64,000 nt of DNA, taken from NCBI GenBank assembly GCA_013322215.1, contig JAAMEZ010000056.1, forward strand, positions 62,001 through 126,000, read 5' to 3'. The DNA is from Martinezella rhizogenes. Lineage in GTDB: Bacteria; Pseudomonadota; Alphaproteobacteria; Rhizobiales; Rhizobiaceae. Below the pieces are notes generated by a model. It was not told the origin of the DNA and searched no databases. It saw nothing but the letters and a program-made list of their open reading frames with translations. Every line of letters begins with the position of its first letter. Positions within the stretch are counted from its first letter, which is position 1. Shown piece by piece: positions 9,557-19,572 of the stretch. Made by a program: the position numbers and the translations under genes.

Positions 9557-10207
9557 CCGCTAATCCTACTCAAAATCTCAGGTTGCATATTAGCCATCGC
9601 TAACACTTGATTTCTATCTAGGCCACATTTTTCTAGCGTTCGTTATGACGACTCCATCACGTTGCTCCCGCGCCCACTTCGAGATGCAAGACTGTTCATC
9701 GTAAGTTGCATTATTAATTATTAAATTAGCACGATGAATTTTAGCGCGACAGTACAGATAGTGACGATGTTATACAGAATCCTACCTCTTCGTAGCGCGG
9801 CCACAGGTTGAATATCCCGAGCGACGATATCGGACAAAATAATCGCTATCGGCAAATATATCCTACGCGTCTACTGGCACAGGTTGCAGAAGTAGTTACT
9901 AATTTATCTCGATCGACTTGGCGGAAGCTCGTTGCGTGCACAGGGGCTGCGGGTAAAATGAAGTCGCTTTGAGACCACGCTGGCTTGCGGTTAAAAACAA
10001 TCTGCAGGCTACGTTCATTTCAATTATTCTAATACATCATGTGGTTTAGCCAGGATCCTGTGTCATGATCCGCAGTGCCGCTGCCCGCATAGCAACCGGA
10101 TACAGGCAAGCACGGAGGCACCGTGCAGCTACCGCTCGATATTGTCTCAATTTGCAAATATGGCGTGCACTACTGTTATCGATCCACACAACCGTTCGTC
10201 AGCCGGG
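9557..10207. other. AT-rich intergenic region
   Basis: About 650 bases of AT-richer DNA between the AraC gene start and the end of the kpsT homologue. Frames at 10123-10381 overlap the kpsT 3' end and lack support. It probably carries the AraC gene promoter; I see no clear -35/-10 pair, hairpin or RNA gene. Confidence 0.6.
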
Positions 10208-10942
10208 CTACAATGTGGAGTAGATGCGAAATGCCGCTTCAATGTCGTCGAAGACGCGGCCGCGGCCATTCTTCAACACGAGCGCCGACTTGCACAGATC
10301 GCCGATCACATTGAGATTATGTCCCACAATGATCATCGAGCGATCCTTGCGCTTGACGAAAAGCTCTTCAAAACAACGTGATTGAAAGCGTTTGTCACCA
10401 ACAGCCAATACCTCGTCGATGAGATAGCAATCGAAATCGATAGCAAGCGACATGCCGAAGGCCAGCCGCGCCCGCATGCCTGAGGAATAGGTCCTGAGAG
10501 GCATGCGCAGATAGCGGCCAAGCTCACTGAAATCCTCTACCAGATTGCGAATTTCGTTGAATGGCTTGTCATAGATGCGCGACAAGAAGCGCATGCAGTC
10601 GAAGCCGGTCATCGAACCGCCGAAGCCACCACTCAGGGCAATGGGCCACGACATCGACATGTTGCGTACGACCTTGCCCGACGTCGGCTCCTCTATCCCG
10701 GCGATCATGCGCACGAGCGTTGATTTTCCGGCCCCATTGTGGCCGAGGACGGCGATCTTTTCACCGCGGCCGATCTTGAATGTCACGCCGTCGACCACGC
10801 GGCGCATCCGGCCATGCACTTCGTATTCCTTGACAAGGTCGAACACGCCGACAATGCCATCTTCATGCCAGGGGATTTCGCTCTTCGGCGCCGGCGTCCC
10901 CGAAGAAGCGATCTGCGTGAGACTGGAAGGGAGACCGGTCAT
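10208..10942 (-). CDS. kpsT: Capsule polysaccharide ABC exporter ATPase (KpsT-like)
   Basis: The ATPase subunit (244 residues) that powers capsule export across the inner membrane with KpsM. Walker A is GHNGAGKST, the signature is YSSGMRARLAFG, and Walker B is CYLIDEVLAVGD; the last, with EVLAVGD, is typical of polysaccharide exporters. I set the start at MTGLPSSL (10942) because its ATG overlaps the stop of the kpsE homologue by 4 bases (ATGA); the longer frame is not needed. The pair resembles rkpR-rkpS of Sinorhizobium, but here kpsM is 8 kb away. Confidence 0.93.
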   Translation of the reverse strand: MTGLPSSLTQIASSGTPAPKSEIPWHEDGIVGVFDLVKEYEVHGRMRRVVDGVTFKIGRGEKIAVLGHNGAGKSTLVRMIAGIEEPTSGKVVRNMSMSWPIALSGGFGGSMTGFDCMRFLSRIYDKPFNEIRNLVEDFSELGRYLRMPLRTYSSGMRARLAFGMSLAIDFDCYLIDEVLAVGDKRFQSRCFEELFVKRKDRSMIIVGHNLNVIGDLCKSALVLKNGRGRVFDDIEAAFRIYSTL

Positions 10943-12144
10943 TGCTGAGCCGCATGCTCGTATACCTGGATCGCGAAGAAGCGCACGATCCAGAACGTCG
11001 CGAAGCAAACCGCAAGCAACATCAGAAACGAACCGAGGCGTTTCGGGTACAGCGCATGATCCGGCAAATTCGGATCGGCGATTCGCTCCAGATACAATTG
11101 TTGCCGCTGTGCATCGATCCGTGCATTTTCCAGGGAAACGGTAGCCGATGTCAGCATCTTCGCGGCCATTTCCCTCTCCAGCAGCAGTTGCTCATATTGC
11201 GCGATGCGAGGCGCCATCGAGCCGTCACTACCGACGATACGTGCCCGTTCATCACTGATCTGCCGCTCCATCGCCGCCACGCGCGCCCTAAGCGATTCGC
11301 CTTGCGGACTTTGCGGTGCCTGTTCTTCCAGCGCAGAAAGACGCGCCTTGCTGTCGGCCAGGTCGTCCGAAAGCCGGGCAATCATGTCCAAAGCGGCGGA
11401 TGATTGCTTGCTTGGATCGACAAGCGCTTCACGATTGCGGAAATCCGTCAGGCTCTTTTGCATGTTGGACAGCCTTGCCTGGCTGTCGTTCACCTCGATC
11501 TGCGCGTAATGGATGGCATCCTCGCGTGCCCGATCATTGAGGCGGTTGATGAGTTCTTCCGCATGCTGAACCAGGGCGTTGGCCAGGCGATAGGCGTCTT
11601 CGGCACGAAATGCGCGAGCATCCAGCGTCGTTACGCCGCTGCCGCTGTTGGTACGCACATTGATGAAACGAAGATAATGCTGATACAGCTCCTCATTGTT
11701 GGCTTCGGCCCAAGGTAGCGGGTATCGGCTGAGGAGATCTCCTTCGGGGCGGGAGAGGATCTCGGTCAAACCATCGTTCTTTACCAGGGCGTCCATGGCG
11801 GCGCGCGACTTGATGAACTCGGTGACGATGTAGCTGTCGTCCTGCGCACGAACGAAGCCGGTGCTCTGGAGAAAACCGCTGAGCAGCCCCGCGGCATTCC
11901 TGTTCGGACTGCGCACGACGAACTGCGTTTCGGAAACATACTGATCGGCGCAGATGAAACCGTAGTAAACCGCACCGAGCAGGCCGGGAACGACGACGAT
12001 GAGCAATAGCAGCAGTTGCGATCGAGCCCATCGCGCAACGGAACGCGGCCAGGAAACCGGTTGACCTATGACGACGCCGGATGCGCGTGCATTCACCAGC
12101 CTAACGAAATCAGTGAATTCCTTGTTATTCTCGATACGGCTCAT
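10939..12144 (-). CDS. kpsE: Capsule export inner-membrane protein, KpsE-like (copy 1)
   Basis: A 401-residue polysaccharide co-polymerase/export adaptor linking the ABC exporter to the outer-membrane channel. It has a membrane helix at about 42-66, a periplasmic region starting YVSETQFVVRS that contains long coiled-coil helices (about 195-350), and a second helix at about 372-392. The family is PCP-3 (KpsE/BexC/CtrB). A second, clearly related copy lies at 19573-20784. Translation of kpsT is coupled to this gene by a 4-base overlap. Confidence 0.9.
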   Translation of the reverse strand: MSRIENNKEFTDFVRLVNARASGVVIGQPVSWPRSVARWARSQLLLLLIVVVPGLLGAVYYGFICADQYVSETQFVVRSPNRNAAGLLSGFLQSTGFVRAQDDSYIVTEFIKSRAAMDALVKNDGLTEILSRPEGDLLSRYPLPWAEANNEELYQHYLRFINVRTNSGSGVTTLDARAFRAEDAYRLANALVQHAEELINRLNDRAREDAIHYAQIEVNDSQARLSNMQKSLTDFRNREALVDPSKQSSAALDMIARLSDDLADSKARLSALEEQAPQSPQGESLRARVAAMERQISDERARIVGSDGSMAPRIAQYEQLLLEREMAAKMLTSATVSLENARIDAQRQQLYLERIADPNLPDHALYPKRLGSFLMLLAVCFATFWIVRFFAIQVYEHAAQQ

Positions 12145-12782
12145 TTGGGACCATCAAATCTCTCTTGGAATGGTCGAGACCACTCCACAGCTGCCCTTTC
12201 GGAGCTCCGATCAAGCAATAGCAATCAGCCAGTTTCCATCGTTTCGGTTCGTCATTCCGAGCAACGCGCGCGACGATTTCGACGGCAATTTACTTTGCAA
12301 GAGATTCCCATATATCCTTTGAAAGTCAAATATATTTCCGCGCTTCCGAAATTTTTACATACAGAAACAAGAATAATTTGCCTTCTGTCGCAATTAATAC
12401 TTTGGCGACGCGATCCGTATGGCGAGGTGGAATTGTGGCGGCAATAACTGCCATTCGATTAGCCGTTTCACCCTCTTTGCTGGTTCAAGGAATTCGGAAT
12501 GGGAAAGCTCGGAGGCCTCTTAAAACATGGCGGCAGCAACTTTACCTCGGCTGGTCGTGGAGAGTTGTTCATCGGCCAGTTTTGCCGAAGCTTCCTGAAG
12601 TTTCTCGTGGCTAGGCGGCGCAAACTCGCACTCGCGATACCGGAAGATGTCGTCCAGCTGCACTTGCGTTTCATGCCCCCGAACGCGGTTCAGCTCATGC
12701 AACCCGCCGTGAGCGCACATCGCAGGCTGTTTCGCCCAAGCGCGAGCAATCGCTCTTAGCGGACATCTTTGGGGGGACTTAT
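12145..12782. other. Divergent promoter region between kpsE copy 1 and kpsC
   Basis: About 640 bases between divergently read capsule genes, so both promoters should be here. The part at 12280-12420 is AT-rich. Small frames on both strands (for example 12520-12897 minus) have no domain or good ribosome site and overlap kpsC. No hairpin or RNA gene was recognised. Confidence 0.55.
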
Positions 12783-14900
12783 ATGCACATAGATTCGACG
12801 ATCTTTCCCCAGGAGACACGGTCTTCGGCAAAGACAAATGAGCAGCCGTCCTGGCTGCCCCCGACCAACGCGCGACTGCTCGCCTTTCTTCCGACACGTC
12901 AGCGGTTTCCTCTCATCGGTCCTGCCTTCTCCGCGTCGCTCAAGCCGATCGAATTAACGATGGGTGCCGCCGATGGTGTCGTCGGTTGGGGTGACGGGCC
13001 GCTTGCCCGTCTGGCACGCCTCTATGCGCAGGTGTTACGTCTGCCCTTCTGGACAGTGGCAGGCGGTTTTCTCCAATCGACTGGTCCGGACACCATGTCG
13101 CCGATCTCCATCGTCGCCGATGATCTCGGAATTCATTCCTCCGCCCGCCAGCCTTCGCGATTGGAGGCGCTGCTTCAAGATACACCATCCGATACGGATA
13201 TTCAGCGTGCCGGCAACCTGCGGCGATGGATCATCCGCGAGCGACTGTCCCAAGACAATCAGCTAAGGGACGAGGCCATTTCGTTTCGCCGAAGCCGTCG
13301 CAGGCGCATCCTGCTTGTCGACGAGGTGGTGGGAAATCGCACTGTGGATAGCGCGGGCGCCGATGCAGCGACCTTCGCCAGAATGTGGACTGCGGCTCTT
13401 GCCGAGGAAAATGCCGATATCATCGTCAAATGCCATCCCGAAGTCGTCGCAGGCCAGGCCCGGGGCTTTCTTCAACCTCTCGCCCAAACCGCAGGGGTGC
13501 AGCTCGTGGACCGCCCTGTCTCGACACATTCCCTCCTGGATGTGGTGGATGAAGTTTGGACGGTATCAAGCCAGCTCGGGCTGGAAGCGCTTCTGCGGGA
13601 AATACCCGTCGTCACCTTCGGCATGCCCGCCTACGCCGGCTGGGGACTGACCGCGGACCGCGCCGAAGGCACGGTCGCAACGACGGCACGCTCGCGTCGT
13701 GGGCGCCGTGTCAGCATAGACGAATTTGCTGCTGCTGCGCTCTTTCAATATTCCCGCTACGTCGATCCGGTCTCCCGCAACCCGATCACGGCCGAGCAGG
13801 CAGTCGAACGGCTGCTCGAATGGCGTACTCGTGCCCGATCGCTGGCCGGCCGTTACCTTTGCGTCAATTTCTCGCTTCACAAACGCGCGGTCATGCGCCG
13901 CTATCTGAACAGTCCCCGCTCGCAAGTTCAATTCGCCACCAATCCGAGCGCCTCGGAGATTCAGAGCGCCGACACCATCGTCCTTTGGGGCAACGCCGCG
14001 CCTCCTGATGAATGCGTTTTGTGGAAGCAGGGCAAGAGATTGCCGATCATTCGAGTTGAAGACGGCTTCATTCGTTCCTCCGGTCTTGGCAGCTCGCTGG
14101 TGCCCCCTTCTTCGCTCTGCTTCGATGACCAGGGCATCTATTTCGATGCCTCCACCTCAAGCCAGCTGGAAACGATCCTGAACAGGACGAATTTCGACGA
14201 TGCACTTCTTGCGCGGGCAAAGCGTCTGCGGCAGGCCATCGTCTCGATGGGCATCACGAAATATAATCTGCCGCCGCAGCCGGCGCCGGACTACCATGCT
14301 CTCGCTGAAGGCCGCGACATCGTTCTGGTGGCCGGGCAGGTGCCGAACGACGCTTCGCTGCGGTTTGGCATGGCAAGTCATCCGTCAGACATCGAGTTCC
14401 TCCAAGCCGTCCGGCGCGCAAGACCGAAGGCATTCATCATCTACAAGCAACACCCTGATCTTCTGGCGAAGGCGGCTGGCCGCCATCCGCCTCCATCCCC
14501 ACCGGCGGAGGTTGCCAATCTCGTTATCGGCAATGTCGATCTGGATGATCTCCTCAGCGCCGTCGACGAGGTTCATGTCGCAACGTCGCAGATCGGGTTT
14601 GAGGCGCTGCTGCGTGAAAAGCCGGTATGGTGTCATGGTCTCCCTTTCTATGCCGGCTGGGGGCTTACTCACGATGCAGTTGTTTCGTTGCGGCGAAAGC
14701 GCGCTTTAACGCTCGACGCGCTCGTCGCCGGCACGCTCATCCTCTATCCGCGATACTGGTCGAACATCACCAATCTTCCGTGCGAAGCAGAAGACGTCGT
14801 TGCCGAACTCTATCGCTCCCGTTTGGGCACGGCTCCCAATCCGTCGCGGCGGCGCTGGCTGGCGCAGGCCATCCATATGCTTGAGGCGAGAAAAACATGA
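12783..14900 (+). CDS. kpsC: Capsule beta-Kdo transferase, KpsC/LipA-like
   Basis: A 705-residue protein with two tandem copies of the KpsC/KpsS fold, each ending in the family signature (AYAGWGLT near residue 283 and FYAGWGLT near 621). In KpsC the two halves alternate in adding beta-linked Kdo to a lysophosphatidylglycerol anchor, building the linker on which group 2 capsule is assembled and exported. The length matches KpsC/LipA (about 670-705). GGGGGG before ATG at 12783 supports the start. The gene is first in a run of four with overlapping or close starts (glycosyltransferase, FkbM, DUF6270-like). I see no kpsS, kpsF or kpsU here; they would have to be elsewhere. Confidence 0.92.
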   Translation: MHIDSTIFPQETRSSAKTNEQPSWLPPTNARLLAFLPTRQRFPLIGPAFSASLKPIELTMGAADGVVGWGDGPLARLARLYAQVLRLPFWTVAGGFLQSTGPDTMSPISIVADDLGIHSSARQPSRLEALLQDTPSDTDIQRAGNLRRWIIRERLSQDNQLRDEAISFRRSRRRRILLVDEVVGNRTVDSAGADAATFARMWTAALAEENADIIVKCHPEVVAGQARGFLQPLAQTAGVQLVDRPVSTHSLLDVVDEVWTVSSQLGLEALLREIPVVTFGMPAYAGWGLTADRAEGTVATTARSRRGRRVSIDEFAAAALFQYSRYVDPVSRNPITAEQAVERLLEWRTRARSLAGRYLCVNFSLHKRAVMRRYLNSPRSQVQFATNPSASEIQSADTIVLWGNAAPPDECVLWKQGKRLPIIRVEDGFIRSSGLGSSLVPPSSLCFDDQGIYFDASTSSQLETILNRTNFDDALLARAKRLRQAIVSMGITKYNLPPQPAPDYHALAEGRDIVLVAGQVPNDASLRFGMASHPSDIEFLQAVRRARPKAFIIYKQHPDLLAKAAGRHPPPSPPAEVANLVIGNVDLDDLLSAVDEVHVATSQIGFEALLREKPVWCHGLPFYAGWGLTHDAVVSLRRKRALTLDALVAGTLILYPRYWSNITNLPCEAEDVVAELYRSRLGTAPNPSRRRWLAQAIHMLEARKT

Positions 14901-16264
14901 TGAAGCCGGTTGTTATGGATATCTCGCGATTGATGGAACGAGCGCATTGCCCGACGCCAACAGGCATAGATCGCTATGAGCTTCATTATGCAAATTGGTT
15001 GAACGAGCGCCGCAAACAAGCCGATCTGACCAATCTTCAAGCGTTTCCGCAGCCTTCCTGGTTTATCGAAACGAGCAATAGTGGCGCCATCAGAGTTCCC
15101 TCTGAGCGAGCAGACAGGCTGGTTTCCATCCTCAACAGCCGCTGGGCAGCGACGGAAATATCGCCCTCGCAGGCCACCCTTCTCGAGCGGATTTTCGCGG
15201 CTATCGATGGCAAGATCAGATGGCAGGCGGCGTCGGAAGTGAAGGCGGGCGACGCCCACACGCAAAAGCTGCGCAAGATCATGCATGCCGTCGCCAACCA
15301 TTTCGCTCATGGCCTGACGCTGCCGGACAGGGCATCTTTCGTCCACGTATCGCACAGCCGGCTGGAACGGACATCGGCTTTCTCCTGGCTTCGAGAAACT
15401 GGTCGGAACGGCGTCTTCTACGTCCATGATCTCATTCCGCTATCGCATCCTGAATTCGTCAGACCGGAGGAACCGGAGCGGCATCGCCGCAGAATGGAGA
15501 CGGTGCTGAAACACGCGTCGCTCGTGCTTTGCAACTCCCAGGTAACGGCTCGCGCCTTGCGCACCTTTGCCCAGGAAAGCAATAGAAAGCCGCCCTCGAT
15601 CGCCGTGCTGCCGCCCGGTGTCGAACAATGCTTCCTGTCGCCATCATCAGACATGGCGCGCCCCCGAATGCCATATTTCGTGACGCTCGGAACGATCGAG
15701 CCGCGCAAGAATCACATTCTGCTGCTGCACCTGTGGCAATATCTGGCCGAGCGTGACGGGCCGATGGCCCCACGGCTGGTCATCGTCGGCAAGAGGGGAT
15801 GGGAAAACAGCCATATCCTGGCGATGCTGGAGCGCTGCCCTGCCCTGCCGGGACTCGTCATCGAAGTACCGGGGCTGGAGGATGCCGCCTTGGCTCGGCT
15901 GGTCGCCGGCGCGGCTGCCCTTCTTGCCCCTTCCTTCACAGAGGGTTACGGCATGCCCGTCGCCGAGGCCATCGCACTTGGCACACCTGTCGTCGCCTCC
16001 AACATCAGCGCCCATCGCGAAGCCGCGGCAGGCCAGGCCGCCATCTTCCTCGATCCCCTGGACGGGCTGAGCTGGCGAGCCGCCCTCGACATGATCGCCG
16101 CTTCGCCGCAACGCCGGACCAAGCCGAGCCAGCCAAGCGGATGGGACACGCATTTCGATGATTTGGAGACACTGATCGAGGCCGATTTTTCCGCGCGGCG
16201 CCACGCCGCCCAGCGTGCCTCACGACGCATCGAGAGAATATCGCCTTCGGTCGCTTTGCAATGA
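14897..16264 (+). CDS. Glycosyltransferase, GT4 family
   Basis: A 455-residue GT-B glycosyltransferase. The GT1 domain shows VTLGTIEPRKNHILLLHLW and the donor site PSFTEGYGMPVAEAIALG near residue 350, followed by SNISAHREAAAGQAAIF, all typical of mannosyl- or related transferases. The N-terminal half starts with VMDISRLMERAHCPTPTGID, a pattern seen in two-domain rhizobial glycosyltransferases. ATG overlaps the kpsC stop by 4 bases (ATGA), so expression is coupled to kpsC. It probably adds a sugar to the capsule repeat; the donor is unknown. Confidence 0.9.
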   Translation: MMKPVVMDISRLMERAHCPTPTGIDRYELHYANWLNERRKQADLTNLQAFPQPSWFIETSNSGAIRVPSERADRLVSILNSRWAATEISPSQATLLERIFAAIDGKIRWQAASEVKAGDAHTQKLRKIMHAVANHFAHGLTLPDRASFVHVSHSRLERTSAFSWLRETGRNGVFYVHDLIPLSHPEFVRPEEPERHRRRMETVLKHASLVLCNSQVTARALRTFAQESNRKPPSIAVLPPGVEQCFLSPSSDMARPRMPYFVTLGTIEPRKNHILLLHLWQYLAERDGPMAPRLVIVGKRGWENSHILAMLERCPALPGLVIEVPGLEDAALARLVAGAAALLAPSFTEGYGMPVAEAIALGTPVVASNISAHREAAAGQAAIFLDPLDGLSWRAALDMIAASPQRRTKPSQPSGWDTHFDDLETLIEADFSARRHAAQRASRRIERISPSVALQ

Positions 16265-17388
16265 GAGGCAGCAATGCAAGCAAAATGCAGCAACAAGACA
16301 AATCCGGTTGGTCAGCAAGACGTGGGAGCAGCGAAGTGACAAGCTTTTACGACATCGAAAACTGCTACAAATTCATCCTCGGCCGCGCAATGAACGAGGA
16401 CGAGCGTAACGTCATCGGGCAGAACCTGCTGCAGCTGACGGACATTTCTCTGGACGAGCATCGTCGGCGTTTTCTCAGTTCCTACGAATTCCACCAACGT
16501 CATAGCGAACTGCTCTTCAATAATTTCGTGCCGAAATCGCTTTTCGTTCTGTTCGAGACAAAATACAATTTCAAGCTGTATCTCGATCTGCGCCAGTATC
16601 ACATATCCTTCGGCATCATGAGCGGCGAATACGAGAAATTCGATGTCGATCTCGTCAAGGCCATTCTGCCCGAGACCGGGCAGTTCATCGATGTCGGTGG
16701 CAATGTCGGATACTACTCGCTCTCCATCGCGGCCCATCCGACGTTCAAAGGAACGGTCCTTGCCTTCGAGCCGCTGCCGAAGCTCTGGGATCTGTTCAAT
16801 CGCTCGATCCTGGAGAACGGCTTTGAGGACCGCGTCAGCGTTCGCCAACTTGCCCTTGCCGATGCGCCAGGCGAATTGCAGCTCAACAATGCCGAGGACA
16901 CGGTCAACGCCGGCGCAACGCGGCTGGTGACGAATTCGGCCGACACCAGGGTCGGGCGCATGACCAAGGTCGAGACACTCGACCGCGTCGTCGGCAGCCT
17001 GCGGCCCGATGTCATGAAGGTCGATATCGAGGGTGCGGAAGGCTTGTTCCTGAAAGGAGCGCAAAAAACGCTCTCGGCACATAAGCCCTCGCTCCTGATG
17101 GAGATCAACCGCGACATGCTCTCCGTTCTGTCAAAAACGATGCCGGGTGCGATCCATCAGCAACTCACCGAACGCGGTTACCGCATCTGGAACAGCGCGC
17201 AAAATAAGCTGACCCGTATGACCTCGCCCGAGGAACTCGACTTGAATTTTCAGGTCGGCACGGTGGCGAACATTCTGGCCGTCCACGACGATCGCGCCGA
17301 CGGCGCCAGCGAAAGCCTTCAGCGGCTTGGGCTGACGCTGGGGTCGACGAAGGCAAAGAAACAGCGTCAGCGGGAGCCGGCGCTTTAG
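16261..17388 (+). CDS. FkbM-family methyltransferase with N-terminal DUF4214-like module
   Basis: A 375-residue protein. Residues 30-80 (CYKFILGRAMNEDERN to RFLSSYEFHQR) resemble the DUF4214 module that is found attached to glycosyltransferases and surface proteins. The rest is an FkbM methyltransferase: motif I GQFIDVGGNVGYYSLSIAA, AFEPLPKLWDLFNRS, and VMKVDIEGAEGLFLKGA. It probably methylates a capsule sugar. ATG at 16261 overlaps the previous stop by 4 bases; a Met at 16285 is an alternative start. The same small module closes the next protein, which suggests a common partner. Confidence 0.88.
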   Translation: MRGSNASKMQQQDKSGWSARRGSSEVTSFYDIENCYKFILGRAMNEDERNVIGQNLLQLTDISLDEHRRRFLSSYEFHQRHSELLFNNFVPKSLFVLFETKYNFKLYLDLRQYHISFGIMSGEYEKFDVDLVKAILPETGQFIDVGGNVGYYSLSIAAHPTFKGTVLAFEPLPKLWDLFNRSILENGFEDRVSVRQLALADAPGELQLNNAEDTVNAGATRLVTNSADTRVGRMTKVETLDRVVGSLRPDVMKVDIEGAEGLFLKGAQKTLSAHKPSLLMEINRDMLSVLSKTMPGAIHQQLTERGYRIWNSAQNKLTRMTSPEELDLNFQVGTVANILAVHDDRADGASESLQRLGLTLGSTKAKKQRQREPAL

Positions 17389-17451
17389 CCCCATCAGTGC
17401 CCGACTGTGCGGCTCCGGTGCGAGATGCCGGCATCTTATACGGAGACATGA

Positions 17452-18570
17452 TTGAGCAAACGGATCGATGACATAGCTGAGGTCGCCTACTACGGCTCGT
17501 GCCCGAGCGAGGAGTTCGTTCGCTACGCCTTTCCGGATAGCAGAATCTCGTTCTTCTGCTACGGCATCAACGTCGCCAGCTTCATGGACGAGCGGAAAGC
17601 GAGCCTCAAGGCGATCGAGGCATGGCCGGAGCCGATCAAGAAAAAGCTGCATTTCGAAGCGCGCAAGGGCTTCCGTGAGCGGCTGAAGCAGGCCGCCCCG
17701 AAAACGCTTGTTGTCGATTTCAGCCGCATCACACGCGCCTCGCTCATGCGCTACAGGAATACCTTGCTGACAGTGCCCTACGAGCTACTGGAGGCGGGAC
17801 CGGATTTGCAGCGGGAAGCTTTCGGTATCTTCAAGATCATCCCCTTCGGCTGCCGCGAATTCTGGACGTACGTGATCGAAGCAATGCAGGCATTTTGCGA
17901 TTTCGTGAACAGAGAACTTCCCGATACAGGACTGATACTGCTCGACGTTCCGCCCACCGCCGATTATCGCGGTACGCTCATCGACAGCAATACCTACATG
18001 ATCGATTTCTGCCGCTGGCAGATGCGCTATCCGATGTCGCGCATGCTCGTCGACTTCTGCCTGGAGCATATCGAAAACAGTCGGGTGCTGACGCCGCCCG
18101 TCGATCTCTATTCCGACGACACCGCCCTCTATGGGCCTGCACCGATGCATTATTCTGGCGAAGTCTGGAAAGAGATGGCGGGGCGCTTCCATGCGGATGG
18201 CGGTTTTGAAGGCTTGCCGCGCTCCAACGACCTGGTCTCGATCCTCACCAATTATTCCGGCCTTATGGATGCCTTCACCAGGACCGCGTTGTCGAACCAG
18301 AACCTTCACCGGTTCAGCCTCGACATTCTGCATGGGGCGCTACCCTATCTTTTCGCAAAAATCAGCAGTCCCGCTCACAGTCATTTCGGCGATCCAATCG
18401 ATTCCCACGACGTCGTTGCCGCTTTCCGTTGGATTCTGGGACGCGAGCCGGAATCCGCGGAAACCTTTCTCAATCACTATGCGCTGCACAACCGCGGCGA
18501 GCTGCGTGAAACGCTGCTGCGTTCCTTCGAATTCCAGAGCCAGGTGCCTCACTATGCCAAGCAACAGTAG
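17452..18570 (+). CDS. DUF6270-like protein with C-terminal DUF4214-like module
   Basis: A 372-residue protein starting at TTG 17452, behind GGAG at good spacing; no in-frame ATG fits. Near the N-terminus YYGSCPSEEFVRYAF resembles the GSC(V/P)S motif of the DUF6270 family found in capsule loci. A GSC nucleophile position and later Asp/His residues would suit a hydrolase or acyltransferase, but that is inference. The last 56 residues (AFRWILGREPESAETFL to LRSFEFQSQ) repeat the DUF4214-like module of the preceding FkbM protein. It ends the kpsC operon and converges with kpsM. Confidence 0.75.
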   Translation: MSKRIDDIAEVAYYGSCPSEEFVRYAFPDSRISFFCYGINVASFMDERKASLKAIEAWPEPIKKKLHFEARKGFRERLKQAAPKTLVVDFSRITRASLMRYRNTLLTVPYELLEAGPDLQREAFGIFKIIPFGCREFWTYVIEAMQAFCDFVNRELPDTGLILLDVPPTADYRGTLIDSNTYMIDFCRWQMRYPMSRMLVDFCLEHIENSRVLTPPVDLYSDDTALYGPAPMHYSGEVWKEMAGRFHADGGFEGLPRSNDLVSILTNYSGLMDAFTRTALSNQNLHRFSLDILHGALPYLFAKISSPAHSHFGDPIDSHDVVAAFRWILGREPESAETFLNHYALHNRGELRETLLRSFEFQSQVPHYAKQQ

Positions 18571-18598
18571 CGTGGTGGGGAGCCGGACGATCGTCGTA

Positions 18599-19408
18599 TC
18601 ATTCGAACTTGATGTGGTTGCGCGCCATGTTGACGAGAAAGAGGCCGGCGGCGGTGGTGAACAGGCAGCATTTCAAAAGATAGCCGACGTCGTAGAAGGT
18701 CTGCACCGTGTCACCGAAAACGCCGGCGCGGAAAAGCTCGAAGCAATGGACGGTGGGAACGTAGAGCGCCAGTTTCTGCGGGCCGCTCGGCAGCCAGGCC
18801 ACCATGAAGAACATGCCGCAGATCGGCAGCGTCAGATATTGGAACGGCGGAATGAACTTCTCGATGAACTCGAACCGCTCCGACCCCGCTGCAAAGATAA
18901 GCCCGACTGCGAAGGAGAACCAGGCCATGAAAAGCCACCCGGTCAAAAGCAGGCCGAGATCCTGGTAGGGCGGTATGATGCCGGCCAGACGCGCAACTGT
19001 GTAGACCACGATAAGGGCCGCAGTCGTGCCGGCAATCTCCAGAAGTGCGCGGGCTATCAGTGCGTCTGCGAGGCGGATCTGACGATGATACATCAAAGGC
19101 AAGTTCTGGCGCAGGCAAGAGACGGCATGACCGCTTATGTGGCGCCAGAGCGTCAGCGGCATGTAGCCACTCAGAACGAAGGCTGCGACCGTCAGTCCGT
19201 GGGCCTCGTGATGAAGCAGGGTCCACATGATCATGACGCCCGTCGTCAGGATCATCGGCTCAAGTGCAAGCCAGAGAAAGCCGATATTTTCGCGTCCGTA
19301 GCGGATGAGCATTTCGCGCATGATCAGCGCGCCGAGAACACGTCCCTGGATCTTCAGTCCGGTTGTGAATTGCGAACGACCGCGGGAATTCATCGATACG
19401 TCTTGCAT
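18599..19408 (-). CDS. kpsM: Capsule polysaccharide ABC exporter permease (KpsM-like)
   Basis: A 269-residue ABC-2 permease with six predicted membrane helices, the usual size for KpsM/CtrC. The segment LIMREMLIRYGRENIGFLWLALEP is the conserved amphipathic N-terminal part of polysaccharide exporters. GGAGG stands 8 bases before the ATG at 19408. It should pair with the KpsT homologue at 10208-10942, which is unusual because kpsM and kpsT are normally adjacent. It is divergent from the second kpsE copy. Confidence 0.92.
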   Translation of the reverse strand: MQDVSMNSRGRSQFTTGLKIQGRVLGALIMREMLIRYGRENIGFLWLALEPMILTTGVMIMWTLLHHEAHGLTVAAFVLSGYMPLTLWRHISGHAVSCLRQNLPLMYHRQIRLADALIARALLEIAGTTAALIVVYTVARLAGIIPPYQDLGLLLTGWLFMAWFSFAVGLIFAAGSERFEFIEKFIPPFQYLTLPICGMFFMVAWLPSGPQKLALYVPTVHCFELFRAGVFGDTVQTFYDVGYLLKCCLFTTAAGLFLVNMARNHIKFE

Positions 19409-19572
19409 GCGGAAGCCTCCTGTTCATCGTCCCACCTGCGTCGGACGATGGTGCAACGATACCGGCGAAGGCTTCGCGCTCAATTTTCATTGCGTCGGGC
19501 TTGGACAATTACCGCCCACGGCACGGCGACATCGATCTGCAATGGCCGACATTCATCAGGAGAGGCGCAGTC

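Noticed and set aside
10123..10381. Small plus-strand frames near the kpsT 3' end
   Set aside because: They overlap kpsT antisense and show no family features.
12520..12897. Minus-strand frame of 125 codons upstream of kpsC
   Set aside because: It overlaps the kpsC 5' end and has no ribosome site or domain.
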